From CAYYAQ01 sp964469555 (GTDB taxonomy: Bacteria > Planctomycetota > UBA1135 > UBA2386), in the NCBI GenBank assembly GCA_964469555.1, contig CAYYAQ010000080.1, positions 1-23,620 on the forward strand: DNA of 23,620 nucleotides. The letters run 5' to 3'. Positions within the stretch are counted from its first letter, which is position 1; every line of letters begins with the position of its first letter. This document shows positions 15,085 through 22,236 of the stretch, piece after piece. Position numbers and translations under genes: made by a program. The notes under the pieces are model-generated. The model had not been told where the DNA came from, ran no database searches, and saw only the letters and a list, made by a program, of their open reading frames with translations.

Positions 15085-16374
15085 TCATGGATTCAGCTCT
15101 TGTGCCCAGAGATCAGCAAAGTCTTCGCGCCTGCGGATGAGGGTCATCCGCTCCCCATCTACCAACACTTCGGCAGGACGCCGCCGCGTGTTGTAGTTGG
15201 AAGCCATGCTAAAACCGTAAGCGCCCGTCGCGAGGACCGCCAGCCAGTCGCCCCGGTCGACGACCGGCAGGGGGCGATTCTTGGCCAGGAAGTCGGCGCT
15301 CTCGCATACCGGCCCGACGATGTTGCAATCGACGAACTCCGCGTCAGGTCCGGGCTCCCGGACCGTCGCGATCGGATGGGTGGCGCCGTACAAGGCCGGT
15401 CGCAGGAGGTCGTTCATGGCCGCATCGACCAGCACGAACCGGACTCCGAACGATTCTTTCACGCCTAGAACCTCCGTCAGGAGGATGCCAGCGTCGGCGA
15501 CGAGGAAGCGACCGGGCTCCAGGATCGGGGTGAGCCCCCGCTCCTGCAGTCGGGGAAGCATCGCCGCGCCCAGGGCGGACACGTCGAGAATCCCCTCACC
15601 ATCGCCATAGCTGACGCCGTAGCCGCCACCACAGTCGTAGAACTGCACACCCTCGCGCCGGACCTTGGCGCCGTCCATGAACTCGAGTACCCGGTCCAGA
15701 GCTTCCATGTACGGATCGATGCGGCGCAGCAGCGAACCGAGGTGGACGTGGTAGCCGCTGAGTTGAAGCCCGGGCGTGGCCGCGATCTGCTCGACGACCT
15801 TCGCGGCGCGTCCGAGGCCGAGGCCGAACTTGTCCTGCTGGCGACCCGTGCTGATGTAGTCGTGGGTATCCGCGTCGACGTCGACGTTGAGCCGAACTGC
15901 GATGCGAACATCCCGCTCCGCCCGTCGACCGAGATCGGCGAGTACCGGGAGTTCGTGTTCGGACTCCAGGTTGAACACCATGATGCCGGCTGAGAGGGCT
16001 TCCTCGATCTCCCAGTCGGCCTTCGCGACGCCGGCGAAGACCGCGCGGTCCGTGCCGACACCTGCTGCCAACAGTCGACGCAATTCCCCGCCGCTGACGA
16101 GGTCGAAACCGGCGCCCAGTTCGGCGAAGAGCTTCAGGATGGAGAGGTTGCTGTTGCTCTTGACCGCGTAGCAGATCTTCGCGTCATCGCCGAACGCGGC
16201 GCGCAGCATTCCGAAACGCTCCGTCATCGCCGCTCGACTGTAGACGTAGAGCGGAGTGCCGAACTCTTCAACCAGCGCCGACGCCTCGACGCCTTCGCAG
16301 TGAAGGGTCTCGTTCCGGTATCGGAACTGGCTTCCCGTCGTGGCGAGCGCGGGGTCTGTCAGGGGATCGGTCAT
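15085..16374 (-). CDS. lysA: Diaminopimelate decarboxylase
   Basis: The protein has 429 residues from the ATG at 16374, preceded by a weak AAGAG; an in-frame ATG at 16422 would add 16 residues not typical of the family. It decarboxylates meso-diaminopimelate to lysine, the last step of lysine synthesis, in the cytoplasm with PLP. The N-terminal barrel has CYAVKSN with the PLP lysine at residue 72, then GAGFDLVSGGEL, HVHLGS (the family usually has H-x-GSQ) and DCGGGYGV. The C-terminal beta domain has EPGR, VGPVCESAD with the active-site Cys, and GAYGFSMASNYNTRRRPAEVLV. Length and order match LysA rather than arginine or ornithine decarboxylases, because the CESAD and GAYG...YN motifs are present. 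It lies 157 bases after the sigma-factor gene on the same strand. Confidence 0.95.
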   Translation of the reverse strand: MTDPLTDPALATTGSQFRYRNETLHCEGVEASALVEEFGTPLYVYSRAAMTERFGMLRAAFGDDAKICYAVKSNSNLSILKLFAELGAGFDLVSGGELRRLLAAGVGTDRAVFAGVAKADWEIEEALSAGIMVFNLESEHELPVLADLGRRAERDVRIAVRLNVDVDADTHDYISTGRQQDKFGLGLGRAAKVVEQIAATPGLQLSGYHVHLGSLLRRIDPYMEALDRVLEFMDGAKVRREGVQFYDCGGGYGVSYGDGEGILDVSALGAAMLPRLQERGLTPILEPGRFLVADAGILLTEVLGVKESFGVRFVLVDAAMNDLLRPALYGATHPIATVREPGPDAEFVDCNIVGPVCESADFLAKNRPLPVVDRGDWLAVLATGAYGFSMASNYNTRRRPAEVLVDGERMTLIRRREDFADLWAQELNP

Positions 16375-16531
16375 CGCAATCTCTTGCCGTTGAAGGTGCA
16401 CGGCTCGTCTCGGGCGCATCAAATCGCTGCGAGCTTTGCGAGTCCACCCTTTCTCTGACGCGGCAGTCTCGCGCGCGTCCCGGTCTCGCGCAAGACCTGA
16501 AGACTCACGCCGAAGACCGGAACAGGCGGAG

Positions 16532-17365
16532 CTATTCCTGGTTGTTGAGGCGACTCTTGAGCCGCGAGAGCACGCGACCGTGGATCTGGCAGATCCGCGA
16601 CGCGGAGAGGTGCAGCTTGCGGGCGACCTCCTTTCCGGACATCCCCTCGAGATAGTGCATGCGCAGCACGTCCCACTCGATCGGCTGGAGGGAGGATTCG
16701 ATCTTCTCCATCATCTCCCTCCGATCGATCGCTTCGATGGGAGTCTCCTGATCCCGGTCCGCGAGGGACCCCATCAGATCCGTGTCCTGGGTCTCGTCAC
16801 GCTCGGCGTCGGGACTGCGATGGAAGGCGTGGGGTGCCCGCATCGTGAACATCAGGCGCAGACGACTCTCCGTGACTCCGAGATCCTCGGCCAACTCGGC
16901 GTCAGACGGCTCGCGATCGAGAAGGTTGCTGAGCCGATGCATCGCCTCGTCCCGCAACCGGATGCGGAATCGGTAGAGGCGGGGCAGGTAGTCCATGTTG
17001 CGGAGCTCGTCGATCATCGCGCCGCGCACGCGGATGCGCATGAACGGCATGAAGCTCGGCCCGAGCTCGGAACGGTAGTTCTCGATGGCCTGGATCAATC
17101 CCCACACTCCCGCGTGGGTCAGGTCCTGAACGTCCACGGACCGCGGCAGGCGCGCCCGAAGCGCGCGGGCCATCTGCTCGACGATGCGGCGGTAGCGCTC
17201 GACGAGCTGATTGCGCAGCTTCACGGAAGAGTTGCGACGGTACTTCTCGAGCAGCACGGCGTCCTCGCCGGCGACACCGTTGCCGTTGGAACGGGTGCCG
17301 TTGGAACGGGTGCCGTTGGTGCGGTTCTTCGAACGGTCTTCGCTTGAGCGCTTGATGATCTTCAT
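16532..17365 (-). CDS. RNA polymerase sigma factor of the FliA/WhiG (sigma-28) type
   Basis: The protein has 277 residues with start ATG 17365. Residues 1-32 are a Lys/Arg/Asn/Gly-rich, probably disordered tail encoded by 15-base repeats. Region 2 (about 45-127) includes QDLTHAGVWGLIQAIENY and the promoter-melting FMPFMRIRVRGAMIDELRNMDYLPR block, typical of FliA/WhiG (group 3). Region 3 (about 138-175) contains EPSDAELAEDLGVTESRL. Region 4 (about 222-273) contains LEGMSGKEVARKLHLSASRICQIHGRVL with the HTH. It directs RNA polymerase to an alternative promoter class. No flagellar genes are near and no anti-sigma gene is adjacent, so a motility role is not supported here. A sigma-70-like promoter lies about 90-120 bases upstream. 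Confidence 0.93.
   Translation of the reverse strand: MKIIKRSSEDRSKNRTNGTRSNGTRSNGNGVAGEDAVLLEKYRRNSSVKLRNQLVERYRRIVEQMARALRARLPRSVDVQDLTHAGVWGLIQAIENYRSELGPSFMPFMRIRVRGAMIDELRNMDYLPRLYRFRIRLRDEAMHRLSNLLDREPSDAELAEDLGVTESRLRLMFTMRAPHAFHRSPDAERDETQDTDLMGSLADRDQETPIEAIDRREMMEKIESSLQPIEWDVLRMHYLEGMSGKEVARKLHLSASRICQIHGRVLSRLKSRLNNQE
17281..17325 (-). repeat. Tandem 15-base repeat inside the sigma-factor gene
   Basis: Two identical 15-base units (TGCCGTTGGAACGGG on the plus strand, 17281-17295 and 17296-17310) are followed by a degenerate third (17311-17325). They encode the Gly-Thr-Arg-Ser-Asn type repeat of the disordered N-terminal tail. The unit is a multiple of three, so copy-number change would keep the frame. 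Confidence 0.85.
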
Positions 17366-17453
17366 TCCGCCCGCCCCCTCGATTCGGCTCGTGCCGAAAA
17401 GTCGAGGCCACTGGAACTGTTCACTTCGATTGAAGAGTTCTCAATGGACACAA

Positions 17454-17482
17454 AGTGTACCGCAGAAATCGCGATCTGCCAA
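17454..17482 (-). promoter_or_regulatory. Sigma-70-like promoter of the sigma-factor gene
   Basis: The minus strand reads TTGGCA, 17 bases, TACACT, close to the -35 and -10 consensus with ideal spacing. Transcription would start near 17447, giving a leader of about 80 bases before the ATG at 17365. Inverted repeats ACAC-N3-GTGT (17448-17458, overlapping the -10) and ACAC-N6-GTGT (17486-17499, just upstream of the -35) may be operators. Confidence 0.55.
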
Positions 17483-17671
17483 CCGACACTTCAAGGTGTA
17501 GTGCAACGATCGACGCGAGTTTCTTTCGCGGGCGCACGCACACAACGCGATCACGACGTCCGCGCAAAGCAACAATGCACGCGCAACTCGCAGCGAACGG
17601 ACGACGACTCGCCCGTCGAGATCACGCGTGAAACGTCTCGCACACTCCGTTTGGAAACTCGCGGTTGCACG

Positions 17672-17706
17672 GGTCGTGCACCGGTTGTGCACCGCGTGTC
17701 CACACC
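17672..17706. repeat. Adjacent 11-base repeats (GGTNGTGCACC)
   Basis: GGTCGTGCACC (17672-17682) and GGTTGTGCACC (17683-17693) are directly adjacent, and a related GTGTCCACACC lies at 17696-17706; GGTTGCACG at 17663-17671 looks like a further part copy. The spacing of one helical turn suggests a protein-binding array. The third unit contains GTGTCCACA, which matches a DnaA box at 7 of 9 positions, but no origin is claimed. Confidence 0.4.
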
Positions 17707-17789
17707 TGGGAAACGGGTACGACGAGCGGCCACGCGCGCTTCGACACTTCGACCTTATTACCTGGCTCGATCACGTTTACGTTCGATCA

Positions 17790-18221
17790 CTAGTCGACCG
17801 AAGTGACCCGCAAACCGAGAGCATCGAGCACTTCACGCTCTGCATCGCGCATGCGCGCACGCGCGTCTTCGGTGGTGTCATCGAACCCGCACACGTGAAG
17901 GATGCCGTGCGTGATGTACAGCGCGAGTTCGGCCTCGAAGGCGTGTCCGCGTGCCGCGGATTCGCGTTCCGCGCGCTCGACGCTCACGACCATGTCGACG
18001 CCCCCGTCCATCGGAAAAGAAATCACGTCCGTACCCGTTGGATCGCCCATGAACTGGTCGTGAATCGAGGCAACTTCCTCCTCATCGGTCAGCAACAGCG
18101 AGACTTCAAGCCCCTCGCACCCCGCAAACGAGAGCGTCGCCGCGACCACTCGCGACAAGAACCCCGGTTCGAGCACACGACCGTATCTGTCATTGACCTT
18201 GAGTTTCGGTTCGGTCGTCAC
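17790..18221 (-). CDS. ybeY: Endoribonuclease YbeY
   Basis: The protein has 143 residues; its GTG start at 18221 overlaps the phoH stop by 4 bases. YbeY is a metal-dependent single-strand RNase involved in 16S rRNA 3'-end maturation and ribosome quality control. Diagnostic parts are SLLLTDEEEVASIHDQFMGDPTGTDVISFP, here at about 41-70, and the metal site HGILHVCGFDD at 105-115. The usual motif is H-G-x-L-H-x-x-G-Y-D-H; the first two His (105, 109) are present but the third is Asp115. Asp could still bind the metal. It is last in the purA-uppS-cdsA-phoH-ybeY run, and the phoH-ybeY order is very common in bacteria, which supports the call. Confidence 0.92.
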   Translation of the reverse strand: MTTEPKLKVNDRYGRVLEPGFLSRVVAATLSFAGCEGLEVSLLLTDEEEVASIHDQFMGDPTGTDVISFPMDGGVDMVVSVERAERESAARGHAFEAELALYITHGILHVCGFDDTTEDARARMRDAEREVLDALGLRVTSVD

Positions 18222-19183
18222 TTCGTCGAATCGAACTTGCCGTAGGCCTCGAGGATCCGCTGCACCACCATGTGGCGCACGATGTCCTCCTTGCCGAGCT
18301 TTGTGATCCTGATGCCGTCGACCTTCTTGAGACGCTTCGCTGCGTCCGCCAATCCGGAACGCACACCGCGCGGAAGGTCTACCTGACTGGGGTCGCCGGT
18401 CACGACCATGCGCGATCCTTCGCCGAGCCGCGTGAGGAACATCATCATCTGCGGAATCGTCGTGTTCTGCGCCTCGTCGAGGATGACGAACGCGTGATTG
18501 AGCGTGCGCCCGCGCATGTACGCGAGCGGACAGACCTCGATCACGTCTTCTTCCAGGTAGCGTTCCCGCTGACCTGGATTGAGAAGATCCGAGAGGGCGT
18601 CATGGAGAGGACGCATGTACGGATCCACCTTGGCCTGAAAATCTCCTGGCAGGAAGCCAAGTTTCTCTCCCGCTTCTACCGCAGGACGCACGAGCACGAT
18701 CCGACGCACTTCTCCCGCCTTGGCAGCCTGCACCGCGGCGGCGACCGCGAGGTATGTCTTGCCCGTGCCCGCGGGCCCGATCGCGAACACGACGTCGTTC
18801 TCTTCGAGGTCGCGGAGGTAGCGCGCCTGGCCGGCGGTACGCGCACGCACTCCCGAGGCGCCGTTGCGCGGACCACGGGGGTCCGCTTCGTTCGCCGCGT
18901 TCTCCTGGGAACCGTCGGCCCTGGCGCGGATCTGCTCGGCGATCGCTGTCGAACTCAACGCCTCGCCCTTGCGCATGCGCGTGAGACTCTCATCGAGCAC
19001 ACGTCGTACCAGCGCCACCTCGTCGGCACCGCCCATCAGCTTCAGACACCCATCGCGGTTCAGCAGGGTCACGCCGTGCAACTCGCGGACCAGCCGCGCG
19101 TTGCCATCCAACGGACCCAGGAGAATGCGAGCTTCGTCCGTGTTCTGGAGGACGATGTCCTCGTCGGAAGAGGTGTCTTTCAC
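18218..19183 (-). CDS. phoH: PhoH-family ATPase
   Basis: The protein has 321 residues from the GTG at 19183, which overlaps the cdsA stop (GTGA). The frame is open to 19738, but that part is only a shadow of cdsA. Residues about 18-70 form the KH-like N-terminal domain of PhoH/PhoL proteins (ILLGPLDGNARLVRELHGV...). The ATPase domain has Walker A GPAGTGKT at 136-143, the VRPAVEAGEKLGFLPGD block, Walker B FVILDEAQNTT and the sensor segment MVVTGDPSQVDLP. PhoH proteins are cytoplasmic ATPases linked to RNA metabolism, usually beside ybeY as here; the exact reaction is not settled. A polar linker (about 85-118) separates the two domains. Confidence 0.93.
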   Translation of the reverse strand: MKDTSSDEDIVLQNTDEARILLGPLDGNARLVRELHGVTLLNRDGCLKLMGGADEVALVRRVLDESLTRMRKGEALSSTAIAEQIRARADGSQENAANEADPRGPRNGASGVRARTAGQARYLRDLEENDVVFAIGPAGTGKTYLAVAAAVQAAKAGEVRRIVLVRPAVEAGEKLGFLPGDFQAKVDPYMRPLHDALSDLLNPGQRERYLEEDVIEVCPLAYMRGRTLNHAFVILDEAQNTTIPQMMMFLTRLGEGSRMVVTGDPSQVDLPRGVRSGLADAAKRLKKVDGIRITKLGKEDIVRHMVVQRILEAYGKFDSTK

Positions 19184-20031
19184 GAAGGGCCAGTGAGAAT
19201 GGTCAAGACCAACAGGTAAGCAGGAAACGAGAACAGGAGGCTGTCCACGAGATCCAGAACACCACCGTGCGCCGGGATGAACTTCGAGGAGTCCTTCACG
19301 CCGCAGCGACGCTTCAGGAGGGACTCGACGAGATCTCCGATCTGGGTGGTCAGATTCAACATGATCCCGATGAGGATCGCGCCCGTCAACGTGACCTGGA
19401 CATCCGGGGCGAGAAGAGCCGAGCACAACCAGACGGAGACGACACAGGACAGGACCATGCTGCCGATGGATCCCTCGATTGTCTTGCCGGGGCTGATGTG
19501 TGGAATGAGTTTGTGCTTGCCGAGCGAAACCCCGCTGAGGTAGCCACCAATGTCGCCGCCCTTGCACACGAGCACGACGAAGAGAATGGACTGGATGTGG
19601 CGGAGCGCGATGCCCTGGGCCATGTACATCGGCCAGGCGATCAGCAGGAAGCCGAGCAGCGTCCCCCCCATCTCCTCGAGTCCCTTCGCCATGCCGTTCG
19701 GCGCGAGCCCGCGCAAGGCCAGGGGAAAGAGCAGGCACATCGTGCTGATGACGAGTGGGTAGAGCTCGCGGTCAATGCTGGTCCAACCGAAGAAGAACGT
19801 GCTGCCGCAGAGCGTCGCGGTCATCACGATCAGCAGTCCGCGTGCCACGGCGAACCCCGCGTTCCGGAACATCGCGATGAACTCGAACACGCCGACGATC
19901 GCGAGCAGGCCGAGCATTCCCGCGGAGAGCCGTCCTTTCGTCCAGTGCAGGTCGCAGTAGTAGATCCCAGCGACGGCGAGCAACATGAGCGGTCCGAAGA
20001 TGAACCGGGTCTTGAGTTCGCTCTTGCCCAT
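19180..20031 (-). CDS. cdsA: Phosphatidate cytidylyltransferase (CDP-diacylglycerol synthase)
   Basis: The protein has 283 residues from the ATG at 20031, which overlaps the uppS stop by one base (TGATG); the frame is open to 20160. It makes CDP-diacylglycerol from CTP and phosphatidate, the branch-point step of phospholipid synthesis. It has about eight hydrophobic segments from residue 10 to the C-terminus, as in CdsA. Active-site parts are CKGGDIGGYLSG...SLGKHKLIPHISPGKTIEGSIG (156-190) and the C-terminal signature SLLKRR...KDSSKFIPAHGGVLDLVDS (238-264). The signature matches the family pattern except at 261, where the usual Arg after Asp is Leu. Placement between uppS and phoH agrees with the common uppS-cdsA pairing. 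Confidence 0.92.
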   Translation of the reverse strand: MGKSELKTRFIFGPLMLLAVAGIYYCDLHWTKGRLSAGMLGLLAIVGVFEFIAMFRNAGFAVARGLLIVMTATLCGSTFFFGWTSIDRELYPLVISTMCLLFPLALRGLAPNGMAKGLEEMGGTLLGFLLIAWPMYMAQGIALRHIQSILFVVLVCKGGDIGGYLSGVSLGKHKLIPHISPGKTIEGSIGSMVLSCVVSVWLCSALLAPDVQVTLTGAILIGIMLNLTTQIGDLVESLLKRRCGVKDSSKFIPAHGGVLDLVDSLLFSFPAYLLVLTILTGPS

Positions 20032-20765
20032 CAGGTGCTGACGGCACCGAACCTGCGGGTCCGTTTGCCGAATTCCTCGAACGCGGCCCACAGATGTTCC
20101 TCGCGGAAATCGGGCCAGCACACGTCGGTGACGTAGATTTCCGCGTAACTGATCTGCCACAGGAGGAAGTTACTCACACGCATCTCGTTCGCGGTCCGGA
20201 TCAGGAGATCCGGGTGCGGCAGGTCCGGCTGGTAGAGGTGCTGAGAGATCAGCGCCTCGTCGACATCTTCGGGTTGTAATTCGCCACTCTTGACCTTGCG
20301 GGCGATCTCACCCACCGCGTCCGCCAATTCGGCGCGGCCACCGTACGAGACGGCGAGACACAAGCGCATGCCATCGTTGCCGGCGGACATCTCGATCGTC
20401 TTGTCGAGTTCACGAAGAATATCCTTGGACAGCTTCGTCCGACGACCCGCGTGCAGCAATCGGATGTTGTTCTTCATGATGTTGTCGCGCTCCTTGACCA
20501 AGAAGCGTTTCAACAGCGCCATGAGGAACTTGATCTCGAGCGCCGGTCGTCGCCAGTTCTCCTCAGAGAAAGCGTAGAGCGTCAACGCCTCGACGCCCAG
20601 ATCGGCGCAGGTCTCGACTGTCTCGCGGACGGCGGTCGTCCCGTGCTCGTGGCCGCGGACCCGTTCGAACCCCTTGCTTCGCGCCCAGCGACCGTTGCCA
20701 TCCATGATGACGGCGACGGACCGCGGCACGGACAGTCCCGCGGGCGGTCGAGAGGGCTTCGTCAC
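20031..20765 (-). CDS. uppS: Undecaprenyl diphosphate synthase
   Basis: The protein has 244 residues; its GTG start at 20765 overlaps the purA stop (GTGA). It adds isopentenyl diphosphate units in cis to farnesyl diphosphate to give the C55 carrier lipid for peptidoglycan and LPS. The catalytic loop is VAVIMDGNGRWA with Asp22. LTLYAFSEENWRRP follows. The C-terminal substrate-binding block is PDLLIRTANEMRVSNFLLWQISYAEIYVTDVCWPDF; the family usually has Ser/Gly-Gly-Glu where this has Ala-Asn-Glu. Length is standard. It is followed at once by cdsA, a widespread gene order. Confidence 0.96.
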   Translation of the reverse strand: MTKPSRPPAGLSVPRSVAVIMDGNGRWARSKGFERVRGHEHGTTAVRETVETCADLGVEALTLYAFSEENWRRPALEIKFLMALLKRFLVKERDNIMKNNIRLLHAGRRTKLSKDILRELDKTIEMSAGNDGMRLCLAVSYGGRAELADAVGEIARKVKSGELQPEDVDEALISQHLYQPDLPHPDLLIRTANEMRVSNFLLWQISYAEIYVTDVCWPDFREEHLWAAFEEFGKRTRRFGAVST

Positions 20766-22033
20766 TTGCGGATTACCTGGTCGCGACCCGGCCCAACGGA
20801 GATCAGGGGGGCGTCGATGCCAACGAGCCGTTCAATGGCCTGGACGTACGCGCGCGCCGTCGCTGGCAGATCGTCGAACTGCCTTACTTCGGTGATGTCT
20901 TCGTGGAAACCGGGCATCTCCTCGTAGATCGGTTTCGCGGCCTCGATGTCGAACGCCGGGAATTGATCGGATCTGGTGCCACCCATCTCGTAGGCGACAC
21001 AGATCGGCAACGGGTCGAAACCCGAGAGCACGTCGAGGTTCGTGATGACGAGTCGAGTCGTGCCGGACACCTTCTGCCCGTAGCGGACGGCGACGGCGTC
21101 GAACCACCCGCAGCGGCGCGGCCTGCCAGTCGTCGATCCGAATTCGTTGCCCGCCTTGCGGAGTCGCTCGACCGCGTCGCCGACCAGTTCGGTCGGGAAC
21201 GGCCCCTCGCCCACGCGCGTCGAGTAGGCCTTCACGACGCCGAACGTGTCATCGATCGTCGCCGGGGCCATGCCCGTGCCCGAGGCGATGCCCCCGGTGG
21301 ACGCGTTCGAAGAGGTGACGAAGGGGTAGGTGCCGAGGTCGACGTCGAGCAGGACGCCCTGCGCCCCCTCGAGCAGGATGCGCTTCCCCGCGTCGCTCGC
21401 CTCGCGCAACGCGTGGCCCGTGTCGACGATGCCCGCGCGGAAGCTGTCGCCGAGCGTGAGGAGTTCTTCGAACAACTTGTCGGGCTCGATCGCTGCGACG
21501 CCGAACGCGGTCAGGATCGGGTTCCTCTGCGTGAGCAAGCGGTCGAGCGAGACGCGCAGGCGTTCCGGTCGAATGAGCGTTCCCATGCGCAGACCAAGGC
21601 GGCTGGCCCGGTCGGCGTACGTCGGTCCGATGCCGCGTCCCGTCGTCCCGATCCGTCCCTCTCCGCGCATGTTCTCGGCGATCTCGTCCAGCCGCTGGTG
21701 CAGCGGGAGGATCACGTGGCAGCGCTCGGAGATCAGAAGGTTGCCGCCCAGCGAAACTTCGAATCCGCGATTGCGCATCGCCTCGAGTTCTTCCGCGAGG
21801 TGGAAGGGATCGATGACGACGCCGTTGGCGATGACGTTGGTCACGCCGGGTCGTCGGATACCGCACGGCACGAGGTGGAGCACCATGCGCTCCCCGTCCT
21901 GCACCAGGGTATGGCCAGCGTTGTGGCCGCCGCCGTAGCGGACGACGAAATCGGCGTCGGCGGCGAGCAGGTCGATGATCTTGCCCTTGCCCTCGTCGCC
22001 CCAGAGGAGACCCGTCACACAAGAAGTCGTCAT
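20762..22033 (-). CDS. purA: Adenylosuccinate synthetase
   Basis: The protein has 423 residues with start ATG 22033. It joins IMP and aspartate with GTP to give adenylosuccinate, the first committed step from IMP to AMP. The P-loop is GLLWGDEGKGK with catalytic Asp13; His42 in YGGGHNAGHT is the second catalytic residue. Further marks are GTTGRGIGPTYADR, ILLEGAQGVLLDVDLGTYPFVTSSN, the guanine/aspartate site STTGRPRRCGWFD, and VITNLDVLSG. Length and order are typical. It heads the run purA-uppS-cdsA-phoH-ybeY; the uppS start lies inside its stop, so the first two genes are translationally coupled. A candidate promoter is TTGAAA-16-TATATA at 22145-22172. Confidence 0.97.
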   Translation of the reverse strand: MTTSCVTGLLWGDEGKGKIIDLLAADADFVVRYGGGHNAGHTLVQDGERMVLHLVPCGIRRPGVTNVIANGVVIDPFHLAEELEAMRNRGFEVSLGGNLLISERCHVILPLHQRLDEIAENMRGEGRIGTTGRGIGPTYADRASRLGLRMGTLIRPERLRVSLDRLLTQRNPILTAFGVAAIEPDKLFEELLTLGDSFRAGIVDTGHALREASDAGKRILLEGAQGVLLDVDLGTYPFVTSSNASTGGIASGTGMAPATIDDTFGVVKAYSTRVGEGPFPTELVGDAVERLRKAGNEFGSTTGRPRRCGWFDAVAVRYGQKVSGTTRLVITNLDVLSGFDPLPICVAYEMGGTRSDQFPAFDIEAAKPIYEEMPGFHEDITEVRQFDDLPATARAYVQAIERLVGIDAPLISVGPGRDQVIRK

Positions 22034-22124
22034 CGTTCGCCCACGTCGCGTCCTGACAAAAGGGCCGGAGCATACCGCCGGGGTTTGGGTGAGGAAGAGT
22101 TTAGTCGTCTGGCTGGCTCTGTCG

Positions 22125-22152
22125 TTGATATTCGCTATGGCGGATATATATT
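22125..22152 (+). promoter_or_regulatory. Promoter of the plus-strand gene at 22237
   Basis: TTGATA (22125-22130), 16 bases, TATATT (22147-22152) is close to the -35/-10 consensus. It sits in a distinctly AT-rich stretch of an otherwise GC-rich window. Transcription would start near 22159, giving a leader of about 78 bases. The -10 overlaps that of the opposing promoter. Confidence 0.6.
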
Positions 22153-22172
22153 TACCTCTCTCCGTATTTCAA
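22145..22172 (-). promoter_or_regulatory. Promoter of the purA operon, sharing its -10 with the divergent promoter
   Basis: On the minus strand TTGAAA (22172-22167), 16 bases, TATATA (22150-22145). The -10 overlaps the plus-strand -10 by four bases in the self-complementary TATATATA block. Transcription would start near 22138 and give a leader of about 105 bases before purA. Confidence 0.5.
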
Positions 22173-22236
22173 CCTCGGAAACCATGGGCCGGCGTCGCCA
22201 CGGCAGACATCGCGCCCCGGGAAAGGGAAACCCACC

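Larger units (their letters stand above)
17366..17789. other. 424-base intergenic region upstream of the sigma-factor gene
   Basis: No gene is supported between the sigma-factor start and the ybeY stop. The region is less GC-rich than the coding DNA around it. It contains a promoter, two short ACAC/GTGT inverted repeats and adjacent 11-base repeats (listed separately). No T-tailed terminator for the purA-ybeY operon was found just after ybeY. Confidence 0.6.

Noticed and set aside
17662..17706. Replication origin (DnaA-box-like repeats)
   Set aside because: Only one near match to a DnaA box, no dnaA, dnaN or AT-rich unwinding region nearby.
19184..19738. Longer PhoH start giving 506 residues
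   Set aside because: The extra part overlaps cdsA on the same strand and is Arg/Pro/His-rich shadow; PhoH proteins are about 320 residues and the GTG at 19183 fits the operon pattern.
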